NCBI GenBank assembly: GCA_938014335.1
Contig: CALLRP010000027.1
Location: 1-64,000, forward strand
Reading direction: 5' to 3'
DNA length: 64,000 bases
From: an uncultured bacterium
Lineage (GTDB): Bacteria > Hydrogenedentota > Hydrogenedentia > Hydrogenedentales > Hydrogenedentaceae
The notes under the pieces are model-generated. The model ran no database searches. It was not told the origin of the DNA and saw nothing but the letters and a program-made list of their open reading frames with translations. A program made the translations under genes and the position numbers. The stretch's first letter is position 1; the number at the start of each line of letters is the position of its first letter. Below are positions 51,488-60,374 of this stretch, piece after piece.

Positions 51488-51955
51488 GTGAGTATTTATA
51501 GACCCCTTCTCCGATTTATTATTTTTGCATTATTCGGTTTAGTTTTAGAGGTATTTATGTCAAGTACAGTCAATCTGATTTTTCATGATAATGTAAATTT
51601 GAGAGGACACACCTCTCTGTGGATGATATTTGATTATGGTTTGATGGGAATTTTAACGCCATATTTCAGAAATCCGATGAAAGCAAAAAAAATACCATTT
51701 CCTGTTCGGGCTTTTGTATATATGATAATGATTTTTATTGTAGAATATGTATCAGGAATACTTTTTCATAAAGTTTTAGGTTTGAGTATATGGGATTATT
51801 CTCAATTCCGCTATAATCTGCATGGACAAATCACATTAGAATTTGTTCCTGTATGGTACACATTAAGTTTGACCGTAGAAAAATTATATGAGTGGGTAGA
51901 CAAAGCTTCCTGGGCAATTCTTACAAAAGAACCTGAAGGTTATATTCCGGGATGA
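51488..51955 (+). CDS. Small membrane protein of the putative ABC-transporter permease family (CmpB-type, PF06541-like)
   Basis: 155 residues with about four membrane segments. RFIIFALFGLVLEVFMSS, RGHTSLWMIFDYGLMG, RAFVYMIMIFIVEYVSGILFHKVLGLSIWDYS and LEFVPVWYTLSLTVEKLYEW follow the family pattern. The ABC-transporter label is historical; function is unknown. Start is GTG with AAAGGGAA upstream. No ABC ATPase gene is nearby. Confidence 0.75.
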   Translation: MSIYRPLLRFIIFALFGLVLEVFMSSTVNLIFHDNVNLRGHTSLWMIFDYGLMGILTPYFRNPMKAKKIPFPVRAFVYMIMIFIVEYVSGILFHKVLGLSIWDYSQFRYNLHGQITLEFVPVWYTLSLTVEKLYEWVDKASWAILTKEPEGYIPG

Positions 51956-52384
51956 AATTATAAACAGGGTATGCTTTTTCTTTGAATAAAAAATAGACGC
52001 ACTTTCTTTTTAATCCGGGATAATATGAAAATACTATATCCAGTGTTATCTTGCTGATATCTCATATCCCTGGAATTCCTGCATGGGGTTTAAATATCGT
52101 CGGCATCCTACCGACGAACAAAGGGAGCTCAGGCTGCTTCCCAATACTTAAAATATTCCTAATTGTGTATGAAGTGATTTCTATATCTTACGAGTTTCTT
52201 ATAAAAGATATATAAATCATACGCGTTACTATTTGGCATCGAAGGAATTTTTATTTATAAATTTATTACTTTTTTACGGATAATAATAGATTAATAGAAC
52301 AATCATGAAAGTATCATGGTTAGAAACCATACAACAATTACTTGTTTTGCTATATAATACACTCAAAATTTTGAGGAAATTTTT
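51956..52384. other. Longest noncoding stretch; contains a nested multi-helix segment
   Basis: No credible gene. Between 52015 and 52142 four helices fit together (see findings). A 6 bp hairpin ATGGTT/AACCAT (52316-52330) sits near a TATAAT (52353-52358) with an overlapping TGCTATATA extended -10, likely the promoter of the inositol monophosphatase gene. Other parts are AT-rich and without visible features. Confidence 0.6.
52015..52142. repeat. Nested inverted repeats, possible structured RNA or palindromic element
   Basis: Outer helix CCGGGATAATATGA (52015-52028) with TCATATCCCTGG (52062-52073), with small bulges; inner hairpin ATATCCAG (52036-52043) / CTGATAT (52054-52060); then perfect 7 bp TCGTCGG / CCGACGA (52097-52117, 7-base loop); then GGGAGC (52123-52128) / GCTTCCC (52136-52142) with one bulge. 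The last two hairpins are far more GC-rich than their surroundings. Could be a small RNA, leader RNA or REP-like element. Confidence 0.5.
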
Positions 52385-53188
52385 ATGAGTAGCTCAGAGA
52401 TAGAAATCATCAATGAATTTTTTAAAGAAATAAAGCCATATATAGTGAATAGTTATGAAAAGAAGGAGGAGGTTACTGTAACAACAAAAAGGGATGCTAC
52501 TGACTTTCTGACAGAGGTTGACCTTTTTGTGCAAAGTTCTTTTGTAAAGAAAGTAAAAAAAATTTTCCCTGATGACCTTATTATTGGTGAAGAAGCAGGT
52601 TTATCCAAATATGAAGAAAATTATCAAGGGCGTGTATGGATAATTGACCCAATTGATGGAACTGCAAATTTTGTAAGAAGTTATTTCCCCGCATTTTCCG
52701 TAGCAATAGCGTTTGCTAATTATGGGGAGTTAGTTTGTTCCGGTGTTTTAGTCCCAATGATAAGTGATATTTTTATTGCCGAAAAAGGTCGAGGGGCTTG
52801 GCGAAATGGCAAAGTAATTAAAGTATCCGATAAGAAAAACTTGGATGAGGCATGTGTGCAGGTGGATTTTGGTAGAAAATCATCAAGAAAAGATAGAATC
52901 CCTTTTTTTGTAAATCCAATTATTTCTTTTGGACAAGTTCGATGCATAGGGTCTGCTATTTTAGCGTTGGTTCAGGTTGCTATGGGGGTCGCAGACGCTT
53001 ATATCCATTCTTCATTACAGCCATGGGATTTCTTAGCTGGAAAATTAATTTTAGAAGAAGCAGGGGGAAAGATAACCCAAATAGATGGTTTGCCGGTAAA
53101 TCTATTCTCAAAAAACAATGGCATTATTGCTACAAATGGGAATATTCACAATGAATTGCTAAAAGTTCTTGGTGAGAGGTTGGACTGA
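52385..53188 (+). CDS. Inositol monophosphatase family protein
   Basis: 267 residues. Metal-dependent phosphatase signature: IIGEEAGL (Glu), WIIDPIDGTANFV (Asp-x-Asp-Gly-Thr), and the C-terminal WDFLAGKLILEEAGG (Asp). GSAILALVQVAMGVADAYI is the typical helix. RBS GAGGAAA. It may act on inositol-phosphate, histidinol-phosphate or 3'-phosphoadenosine; the sequence alone does not decide. It converges with the SGNH gene. Confidence 0.92.
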   Translation: MSSSEIEIINEFFKEIKPYIVNSYEKKEEVTVTTKRDATDFLTEVDLFVQSSFVKKVKKIFPDDLIIGEEAGLSKYEENYQGRVWIIDPIDGTANFVRSYFPAFSVAIAFANYGELVCSGVLVPMISDIFIAEKGRGAWRNGKVIKVSDKKNLDEACVQVDFGRKSSRKDRIPFFVNPIISFGQVRCIGSAILALVQVAMGVADAYIHSSLQPWDFLAGKLILEEAGGKITQIDGLPVNLFSKNNGIIATNGNIHNELLKVLGERLD

Positions 53189-53225
53189 TTATTAACCACA
53201 TTAAGGAAAAATATACAAGAATAAC

Positions 53226-54317
53226 TTATCTTTTAATACCTGTAGAAGTGGACAAAAATCTCTTGATAGCTTCGGGTTTAGCATGAACAGCATCATAAAA
53301 ATCGGTGGAAACACAGTTACATTGGGTAGCATCATAACTTCCATAAACGGGAATATCAAGTGAGTTGAAAACATCCCTCATATATTTTTCTACATCAATA
53401 ATAATCTTGTATATTTTATTCTGTGCAAGGATTTCATACGACCGAGGATGAATAGGTATAAAAATTATTTTTACTTCAACACCGTCTTCTTTTATCATTT
53501 TTAAGAATTTTTCAAAAATAAGTTCACGGGTGGGGTCTATGTATCTATAATTAACCAATCCCTCAGGATGTTTGAATGCATATCGTTCAGCTTTTAATTC
53601 TATTTCCTGTTGTGTTCTTTGGCGACGAGAAGATTCATATATAATACTTCCATCCGGGCGGATAACCTTTTCTTCTGTTTCATAGTATTCGATAGGTTGG
53701 GGACGGGGTATTTTACCTACAACCCATGCAGGAAAGAATCGAATAGATTCTTGAAAATAACCGGGCGAGAGTATTTGAAAATAGCGTGGGTCAATCCATT
53801 TAACTATAAGATCTGTCAGCGTTATATTTTGAACGATTTTCATTCTTTGTAGTGCATTTTCATATTCTTGAAAAAGGTGAAAATTACTTTTAGCATAAGC
53901 ATTGAAGTAGTGCAAGTCAGGGCAGAGGATAAGTTTTTCAGGGAGTTTATTGGTTTCGTAAAGGACCTGATAATTGGCGATAATATCTTCTAAATTTGCA
54001 GAAGGGAGGCTACAATTCAAGAGATGTCGGTCCGGGAAAAAGGATGAGTCTATTATCATGGCACGGCTTGAGCCCATAACAATAATATCAGGTTTCTTTT
54101 CAAGTAATGCAATTCGTTCTTTTACAATTTTTCTATAATCTACATTAATTGCATTAATAACACCAAAACCATCGTTTAGCCATTGTGCTATTTGTTTTTC
54201 CTGTTTTTTCCTTAATAAGCCCGATGGGTCAATAAACACATTTATTGCAATAAAAAATAAAAAGAAAGGGACTAATAGGATGATGGGTAATAAATCTTTA
54301 GGTATAAACCTTTTCAT
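53226..54317 (-). CDS. SGNH-like membrane-anchored protein, partner of the MBOAT acyltransferase
   Basis: 363 residues with one N-terminal membrane helix (about 10-28) and an extracytoplasmic domain. An SGNH-type block I reads VMGSSRAMI (Ser), and block V reads DAVHAKPEAIKRF (Asp-x-x-His). A resemblance to the AlgJ/AlgX or DUF1574-like partners of O-acetyltransferases is inferred from motifs and position. It lies 9 bp after the MBOAT gene. Expected to move acetyl groups onto a polysaccharide. Confidence 0.75.
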   Translation of the reverse strand: MKRFIPKDLLPIILLVPFFLFFIAINVFIDPSGLLRKKQEKQIAQWLNDGFGVINAINVDYRKIVKERIALLEKKPDIIVMGSSRAMIIDSSFFPDRHLLNCSLPSANLEDIIANYQVLYETNKLPEKLILCPDLHYFNAYAKSNFHLFQEYENALQRMKIVQNITLTDLIVKWIDPRYFQILSPGYFQESIRFFPAWVVGKIPRPQPIEYYETEEKVIRPDGSIIYESSRRQRTQQEIELKAERYAFKHPEGLVNYRYIDPTRELIFEKFLKMIKEDGVEVKIIFIPIHPRSYEILAQNKIYKIIIDVEKYMRDVFNSLDIPVYGSYDATQCNCVSTDFYDAVHAKPEAIKRFLSTSTGIKR

Positions 54318-54326
54318 AACTATCCC

Positions 54327-55799
54327 TTAAAATTGGAAATAAACAAAAGGTGAACTGTTCCAGATGCCATAAAAAGCAATGATGAATAAGAAAATATAAT
54401 AACAAGCCCAGCGTAAAGCTATGTTTCTTTGTTCAAGTTTTTCCCGTAAAGAAACGCCATAAGCCTGAAATGCTTCTACAATAATTAAAAATAGCAGGGC
54501 AACAATAGCGGAATTAAATTCTTGCTCTGTTGGCATGCCTAAACTAACAACGAAATCATCAAAATCCAGCCCCCGAGTAGGATTAGACCAACCTGTTAAT
54601 AGGTGAGACCAGATATAAAATACATCACCTATCTTCTCTGCACGGAATGGAACACCAAAGAATAAAAATATAGAATATGTTATTAACATTTGTAAGCCTT
54701 GATGAATTTTTGGAAAATGCGTCAAACCTATTTTTTCAACTATTACTTTTCGTATATCCCGTGTTATTAAAGATAAGACAAGACATACCCCCATTAGAAA
54801 TCCCCAGAATATATATGTCCAGTTGGCTCCGTGCCATACACCGCTTAAAGTAAATACAATGATTAAGTTTTTGCATGTATTTAAAACGCCATAACGGCTA
54901 CCACCTAATGGATAAAAGACATAGTCACGGAACCAATTCATCAATGAAATGTGCCATCTTCGCCATAGTTCCGGGAAAGAACGAGAAAAGTAGGGTCGTT
55001 CAAAATTTTGTATTAGATTAATTCCCAATACTTTTGCAGAGCCTACCGCTATATCAGAGTAGCCTGAAAAATCACAATAAATTTGCCAGCTTGAAAAAAT
55101 CATGGCAAAAAGTAATCCGGGACCTTCATGAGATTGAGGATTGGCAAAGACATAAGCAGACATCATTCCTAAACGGTCAGCAACGACTACTTTTTTGAAT
55201 AAACCCCAAGCCATTAGCTTTAAACCATCACTTACTCTTTTTATGTCAAAATTATGGTGTTCTTTGAGTTGAGGTATGAGGGAATCAGCTCTTTCGATGG
55301 GACCTGCTACTAATTGAGGGAAAAAACTTACATATAGAGCGAAGATACCTAAGTGTTTTTCAGGTTTCACTTTTCTACGATAAACATCGATAGTATATGC
55401 TAATGTTTGAAATGTATAGAAAGAAATACCAATAGGGAGTAATAACGATGAATAGTGAATATTTAAGGGTATATTTAAATAAATAGATAATTTTTCAATG
55501 CTATCCATAAAAAAATTATAATATTTGAATGTAAAAAGTATCCCTAAATTAACAAATAGGCTAACTCCTAATATTAATTTTCTTTTATATTCCTTTTCTG
55601 TTTTATCTAATAATAAACCCCCAATATAATCAACTATAGTTGAGATAATTAAGAGCAATACATAGATAGGTATCCAAGCCATATAAAAGTAGTAACTGGC
55701 AATAAGCAATAAAATCCAGCGGAATTTATGGGGTAGTAAAAAATAAAGAGTTACTACAATAGGAAAAAAAATAGCAAAATGGACTGAATTAAACAGCAT
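54327..55799 (-). CDS. MBOAT O-acyltransferase (AlgI/DltB-like)
   Basis: 490-residue multi-pass membrane protein. Signature segments: FSGYSDIAVGSAKVLGINLIQNFERPYFSRSFPELWRRWHISLMNWFRDYVFYPLGGSR with the first conserved His, and SGVWHGANWTYIFWG with the catalytic His. AlgI-type proteins pass acyl groups across the membrane to an SGNH partner. It follows the pectate-lyase-fold gene by 9 bp and precedes the SGNH-like gene. Confident on family; the acceptor polysaccharide is unknown. Confidence 0.93.
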   Translation of the reverse strand: MLFNSVHFAIFFPIVVTLYFLLPHKFRWILLLIASYYFYMAWIPIYVLLLIISTIVDYIGGLLLDKTEKEYKRKLILGVSLFVNLGILFTFKYYNFFMDSIEKLSIYLNIPLNIHYSSLLLPIGISFYTFQTLAYTIDVYRRKVKPEKHLGIFALYVSFFPQLVAGPIERADSLIPQLKEHHNFDIKRVSDGLKLMAWGLFKKVVVADRLGMMSAYVFANPQSHEGPGLLFAMIFSSWQIYCDFSGYSDIAVGSAKVLGINLIQNFERPYFSRSFPELWRRWHISLMNWFRDYVFYPLGGSRYGVLNTCKNLIIVFTLSGVWHGANWTYIFWGFLMGVCLVLSLITRDIRKVIVEKIGLTHFPKIHQGLQMLITYSIFLFFGVPFRAEKIGDVFYIWSHLLTGWSNPTRGLDFDDFVVSLGMPTEQEFNSAIVALLFLIIVEAFQAYGVSLREKLEQRNIALRWACYYIFLFIIAFYGIWNSSPFVYFQF

Positions 55800-55808
55800 A
55801 ACTAAAAT

Positions 55809-57713
55809 TTATTTGTATTTGTTTTTATTCTTTTGTGTTGTTATAATAATATTTTCTTCTTTATCTGGATATATTTCTAACATAAATTCCCACTTACCAC
55901 CTGCGTTTTCAATCTTCAGAAGGAGTGTATTATATCCTTTCTTTAATTTTGAGGTAAAAACATCCGTTCCAGGTTCACAAACCATCCCATCCTTTGAAAA
56001 CCTTGAATAGACTTCTTTTCCATTTAAGAAGACTTTTCCACCATCGTTCATCCCTAACTCAAATAGTGCATGTTGTTCTTCTTTGGAATAAATATATGTA
56101 AAAGCATAAACAACACCAGGTTGTAAACCATATATTTCATGAAGTCGAATTTTTGTATTTTTAATTTTGGATAGATTAAAAGGTACCAGTTTTATATCGT
56201 TATATGTTTTTTTTATATTACTTATATCTGTATTTGTTGTCAATTCTGTCTTTTTTTCTCCTCCCATTTCTTCTAAGAAGTCTACATTAAAGCCATCGCG
56301 GATAACTTCTGATTCAGATGGCTTATTAATAGATATATTAGGGAAGGGACCTAATAGGGTCCAATCTAATACGAAATTTGTTTTAGGAGCGGATAAATTA
56401 TCTTTAATTATAATATTTGCTGATTTTAGGGTATTATTTGTTATTTCAAAATTTCCATGACTTATATTAGAAGTTATTAAACCCGAACGGACCCGAGTCC
56501 CTAATTGTATAATAGGTCTTTCAATTGAGTTCCCAATGAATTCACAGTTAGAAATGATAACATAGCGATTATTTACATTAATGCAAGGGAAACCCTTTGA
56601 TACTCGGTCCCATCCACTAAAATGACACGCACTAAATGTAACGCTTCCCTGACCTTCTGTAAACACTTGATAATCAGAATCTTTTGTCCCCCAGAAACCA
56701 CATCCAACAAATTTTACAGGTCCACGGTTAGAGGGACTAACAATAACTTTTGCCATAAAGGATGAATTCAAAAAAGAAACCCCTGCATTTTCCATAGCAC
56801 TATCTATTTTTACAGCACAAGGGGTAATATCCATGTAACAGTTGGTATAGGTTCCACTACCGGGTAGATTTTTTGTGATCTTTCTATTTTCATCGTAGAT
56901 AGGTCCAGCAATAAAGTGCATTCCGATAGAGTAGAAGATGCTAAATAAGTTATACCCCATCTCTCCATCGGTTTTCCCGATAATATAAGCAATTCCCTCT
57001 CTCTGGGTGAATTTCCAAAGGGGACTGTTTGGATTTAAATCCCAAAAAGGCCAGAAATGGATATCTTCGATTCTTCCTACATCATAACACTGATTAATAT
57101 ACAATCCACGATATAAAGGATATGCATGAATATTTTTTATTTTATGTCTGCCTGCGGGAAAGGTTCCAAAATCTATGGCTTTGTAGGGATTGATGAGGGT
57201 TAAGTCGAGGAGAGAGACATCGTCTGCAGGACCATTACATTGGATTGTCCATGGGTAGGGGATGGGAGGGTCTGTTTTGGTTTGTTCTGGGTAGAATATT
57301 GCGAAACCTTTTAATATAGAACTTGTGCTGACACGGATAAATGGAATTCCATCGGGTTCCCCTTTTCCAGAAACAGCAAGTAGAGTACTTCCTGCTTTGT
57401 CAGGGTCACCACGAAACGGTGCACGCCATATACCTTCAAGAGTTACATTTTCAGGGATAATCAAGTTGCCTTTGATAAGATAAGAACCGATGGGCAGGAA
57501 AACAATACCTCCTCCTTTGTCTCTTGCAATATTTAGGACTTTCTGGATGCTTTCTGTATCATCTGTAATCCCATCACCTTTTGCTCCAAATTCCTTTACA
57601 TTATATATATCCGAAAATGGAGTATTATCTGCATTCAGTGGGAAAATAGAAGAGAAAAATATAATTAAAAAAAACAAATGAATATAAAATCTCTTATAAA
57701 AAAAAGACTTCAT
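55809..57713 (-). CDS. Secreted right-handed beta-helix protein (pectate-lyase_3 type)
   Basis: 634 residues with a signal peptide (about 8-28, ending PLNAD). The N-terminal part IYNVKEFGAKGDGITDDTESIQKVL with GGGIVFLPIGSYLI is the pectate_lyase_3/GH28-like opening; then a long helix region of IeIsnn/GnxIxxxx turns (about 60-430). The C-terminal domain (about 530-630) with GGKVFLNGKEVYSRF and GYNTLLLKIENAGGKWEFMLEI looks like a carbohydrate-binding beta-sandwich. It is the first gene of the MBOAT operon, so it probably lyses, epimerises or binds the same polysaccharide. Confidence 0.87.
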   Translation of the reverse strand: MKSFFYKRFYIHLFFLIIFFSSIFPLNADNTPFSDIYNVKEFGAKGDGITDDTESIQKVLNIARDKGGGIVFLPIGSYLIKGNLIIPENVTLEGIWRAPFRGDPDKAGSTLLAVSGKGEPDGIPFIRVSTSSILKGFAIFYPEQTKTDPPIPYPWTIQCNGPADDVSLLDLTLINPYKAIDFGTFPAGRHKIKNIHAYPLYRGLYINQCYDVGRIEDIHFWPFWDLNPNSPLWKFTQREGIAYIIGKTDGEMGYNLFSIFYSIGMHFIAGPIYDENRKITKNLPGSGTYTNCYMDITPCAVKIDSAMENAGVSFLNSSFMAKVIVSPSNRGPVKFVGCGFWGTKDSDYQVFTEGQGSVTFSACHFSGWDRVSKGFPCINVNNRYVIISNCEFIGNSIERPIIQLGTRVRSGLITSNISHGNFEITNNTLKSANIIIKDNLSAPKTNFVLDWTLLGPFPNISINKPSESEVIRDGFNVDFLEEMGGEKKTELTTNTDISNIKKTYNDIKLVPFNLSKIKNTKIRLHEIYGLQPGVVYAFTYIYSKEEQHALFELGMNDGGKVFLNGKEVYSRFSKDGMVCEPGTDVFTSKLKKGYNTLLLKIENAGGKWEFMLEIYPDKEENIIITTQKNKNKYK

Positions 57714-57731
57714 GTTATGAATTTTCTTCAG

Positions 57732-60260
57732 TTATCCCTTGACAACAAAGTTTATTAGTTTTCCCGGAACATATATTTCTTTTACAATTTGTTTCCCAGT
57801 TAAGTGAGAAATGATTTTTTCTTCTTTACGAGCTTGTTCAAGAATTTCTTTATCACTCAGATTTACAGATATAGTAATTTTACTTCTTAACTTGCCGTTT
57901 ACCTGAATAGGTATTTCTATTGTATCTTCTTTTATTAAGTTGGGGTCATATTCAGGCCAGGGTTCATAGGCTAATGTTTTATTATGTCCTAATCTTTGCC
58001 AGATTTCCTCGGCGATATGAGGAGCAAAAGGTGAGAGTATGAGAATAAATTTTTCACCTATATGTAAATCTATTTTTTCTATTTTATTTGCTAAATTGGC
58101 AAATTCCATCATTTTCGCAATGGCAGTATTAAATTGGAGATATTCAATGTCTTCTGAAACGGATTTGATAGTTTTATGAAGTTCTTTTTCAATTGTAGGG
58201 TCTCCACCTGAGGGAACAAACCTGGCGGAGATATTACCGCTTTCATCGATAAATAAAGACCATATTCTTCTCAGAAACCTATAAATACCTTGAATACCCT
58301 CATCTGTCCAGGGTTTATCTCTATCTAAAGGTCCCATGAACATTTCATACATACGCATGGCGTCTGCACCATATTTTTCTATAACCTCATCGGGGTTTAC
58401 CACATTATAACGAGATTTACTCATCTTCTCGATTTTTGTTTCCACAGGGATGTTTGTACCTTTGATGAACCATTGTCCATCTCTTTGTTCAACTTGATGG
58501 GGGTAGTAATACTTGCCGTTTTTATCTTGATAGGAATAGGCAAGAATCATTCCTTGATTGAAAAGTTTTTTAAAAGGCTCTTTTGTGGAAACATAACCTG
58601 CATCATATAAAACTTTATGCCAGAACCGAGAGTAGAGAAGATGCAACACAGCGTGTTCTGCTCCACCGATATAAAGATCAACAGGCATCCAGTACTGTTC
58701 TGCTTCTTTAGACCAAGCCTCCTTGTCATTCTGGGGGTCAACAAATCTTAAAAAGTACCAACAAGAGCCTGCCCATTGTGGCATGGTGTTTGTCTCCCGA
58801 GTAGCCGGTTGTCCCGTTTCGGGGTCAGTAGTTTGAACCCAATCTTTGGCACGGGCAAGAGGGGGCTCTCCAGTTTCTGTAGGCTTGTAATTATCCAATT
58901 CTGGTAAAAGAACAGGAAGGTCTTTTAATGGAACCACTTTAACAGTACCATCGGATAAACGAATAATCGGGAAGGGTTCACCCCAATATCTTTGTCTTGA
59001 GAAGAGCCAATCCCGAAGTTTGTAATTTACAGTCGCTTTCCCTAATCCCTTTTCCTCTAACCATTTTGTGATTTTCTTTTTTGCTTCAGGTACAGTTAAT
59101 CCATTAATGAGAGGTGAATTAACAAGTATTCCGTCACCGGTATAGGCTTCTTTTGAAATATCTCCTCCGGAGACGACCTCGATTATGGGTAAATTATATT
59201 TCTTTGCAAAATCATAGTCACGCGTGTCATGAGCAGGAACTGCCATTATAGCACCGTAACCATATTCAGCCAGAACATAGTCTGCAATCCAGATAGGAAT
59301 TTTTTCGTTATTCACGGGATTTATTGCGTAGGCACCGGTGAATACACCTGTTTTTTCTTTCTCTTCTTTCATTCGTTCCTGAGCACTTTTTCGTGTTGCC
59401 TGTTCTATGTATTTTTTTACTTCATTCATATATTCAGGTTTTGTTATTTGCAATACAAAAGGATGTTCTGGAGCTAATACACAATAAGTTGCACCAAATA
59501 GGGTATCAGGTCGGGTTGTAAATACTGTAAATTTCATAGGGGTGCCATCTATTCCGAAATCTACATCAGCCCCTTCACTTTTCCCGATCCATTCTCTTTG
59601 CATGGCAATTATTCCGGGAGGCCAGTCTAAATCATTCAGGTCTTCTAATAACCTTTCTGCATAGGCGGTAATTTTTAGCATCCATTGTCTCATTAATCTT
59701 TTTTCTACGGGGTCACCTGTTTCTACATACTTACCGTCTTTTACTTCTTCGTTGGCTAACACTGTGCCTAATGCAGGGCACCAGTTTACGGGGGCTTCTG
59801 TTTCATAAGCCAATCCTCGTTCAAAAAGCACTGTAAATATCCACTGTGTCCATTTGTAATAGGAAGGGTCAGTAGTATTTATTTCACGGTCCCAATCGTA
59901 AGAAAGACCGAGTGCTTGAATTTGTTTGCGAAATGTATCGCAGTTTTTTTTCGTTACTACTGCGGGATGTTCTCCCGTTCGGACGGCATGTCTTTCAGCA
60001 GGTAATCCAAAAGCATCCCAGCCCATGGGATGTAGAACATTAAACCCCTTCATTCTTTTGTATCGAGCTACAATATCTGTGGCTGTATAGCCTTCGGGAT
60101 GTCCCACATGAAGTCCATCACCGCTGGGATAAGGAAACATATCTAAAACATAATATTTGGGTTTGGTATAGTCTATTACTGATTTAAATGTCTTATTTTC
60201 GAGCCAATACTTTTGCCATTTTTTCTCTATTTCATTATGGTTATAAGTTCCACTCGACAT
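57732..60260 (-). CDS. leuS: Leucyl-tRNA synthetase
   Basis: 842 residues, bacterial length. HIGH motif [14 protein letters not shown] (His51-His54), [13 protein letters not shown], editing domain [14 protein letters not shown] with [14 protein letters not shown], leucine-specific region, and KMSKSRYN near residue 617. The C-terminal domain is complete to LINFVVKG. Start ATG with GGAGG RBS. It is upstream of the polysaccharide operon by 18 bp, so transcription may run on. Confidence 0.98.
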   Translation of the reverse strand: MSSGTYNHNEIEKKWQKYWLENKTFKSVIDYTKPKYYVLDMFPYPSGDGLHVGHPEGYTATDIVARYKRMKGFNVLHPMGWDAFGLPAERHAVRTGEHPAVVTKKNCDTFRKQIQALGLSYDWDREINTTDPSYYKWTQWIFTVLFERGLAYETEAPVNWCPALGTVLANEEVKDGKYVETGDPVEKRLMRQWMLKITAYAERLLEDLNDLDWPPGIIAMQREWIGKSEGADVDFGIDGTPMKFTVFTTRPDTLFGATYCVLAPEHPFVLQITKPEYMNEVKKYIEQATRKSAQERMKEEKEKTGVFTGAYAINPVNNEKIPIWIADYVLAEYGYGAIMAVPAHDTRDYDFAKKYNLPIIEVVSGGDISKEAYTGDGILVNSPLINGLTVPEAKKKITKWLEEKGLGKATVNYKLRDWLFSRQRYWGEPFPIIRLSDGTVKVVPLKDLPVLLPELDNYKPTETGEPPLARAKDWVQTTDPETGQPATRETNTMPQWAGSCWYFLRFVDPQNDKEAWSKEAEQYWMPVDLYIGGAEHAVLHLLYSRFWHKVLYDAGYVSTKEPFKKLFNQGMILAYSYQDKNGKYYYPHQVEQRDGQWFIKGTNIPVETKIEKMSKSRYNVVNPDEVIEKYGADAMRMYEMFMGPLDRDKPWTDEGIQGIYRFLRRIWSLFIDESGNISARFVPSGGDPTIEKELHKTIKSVSEDIEYLQFNTAIAKMMEFANLANKIEKIDLHIGEKFILILSPFAPHIAEEIWQRLGHNKTLAYEPWPEYDPNLIKEDTIEIPIQVNGKLRSKITISVNLSDKEILEQARKEEKIISHLTGKQIVKEIYVPGKLINFVVKG

Positions 60261-60374
60261 ATAAAAATACCTCCTTCAGGATTGATTATGGCGGAAAATC
60301 AAACGGAATAGTAAATTATAACAATTTTTTACTTTATATCCATAAAAGGAACATATAAAGGATTATAAAGAAAT

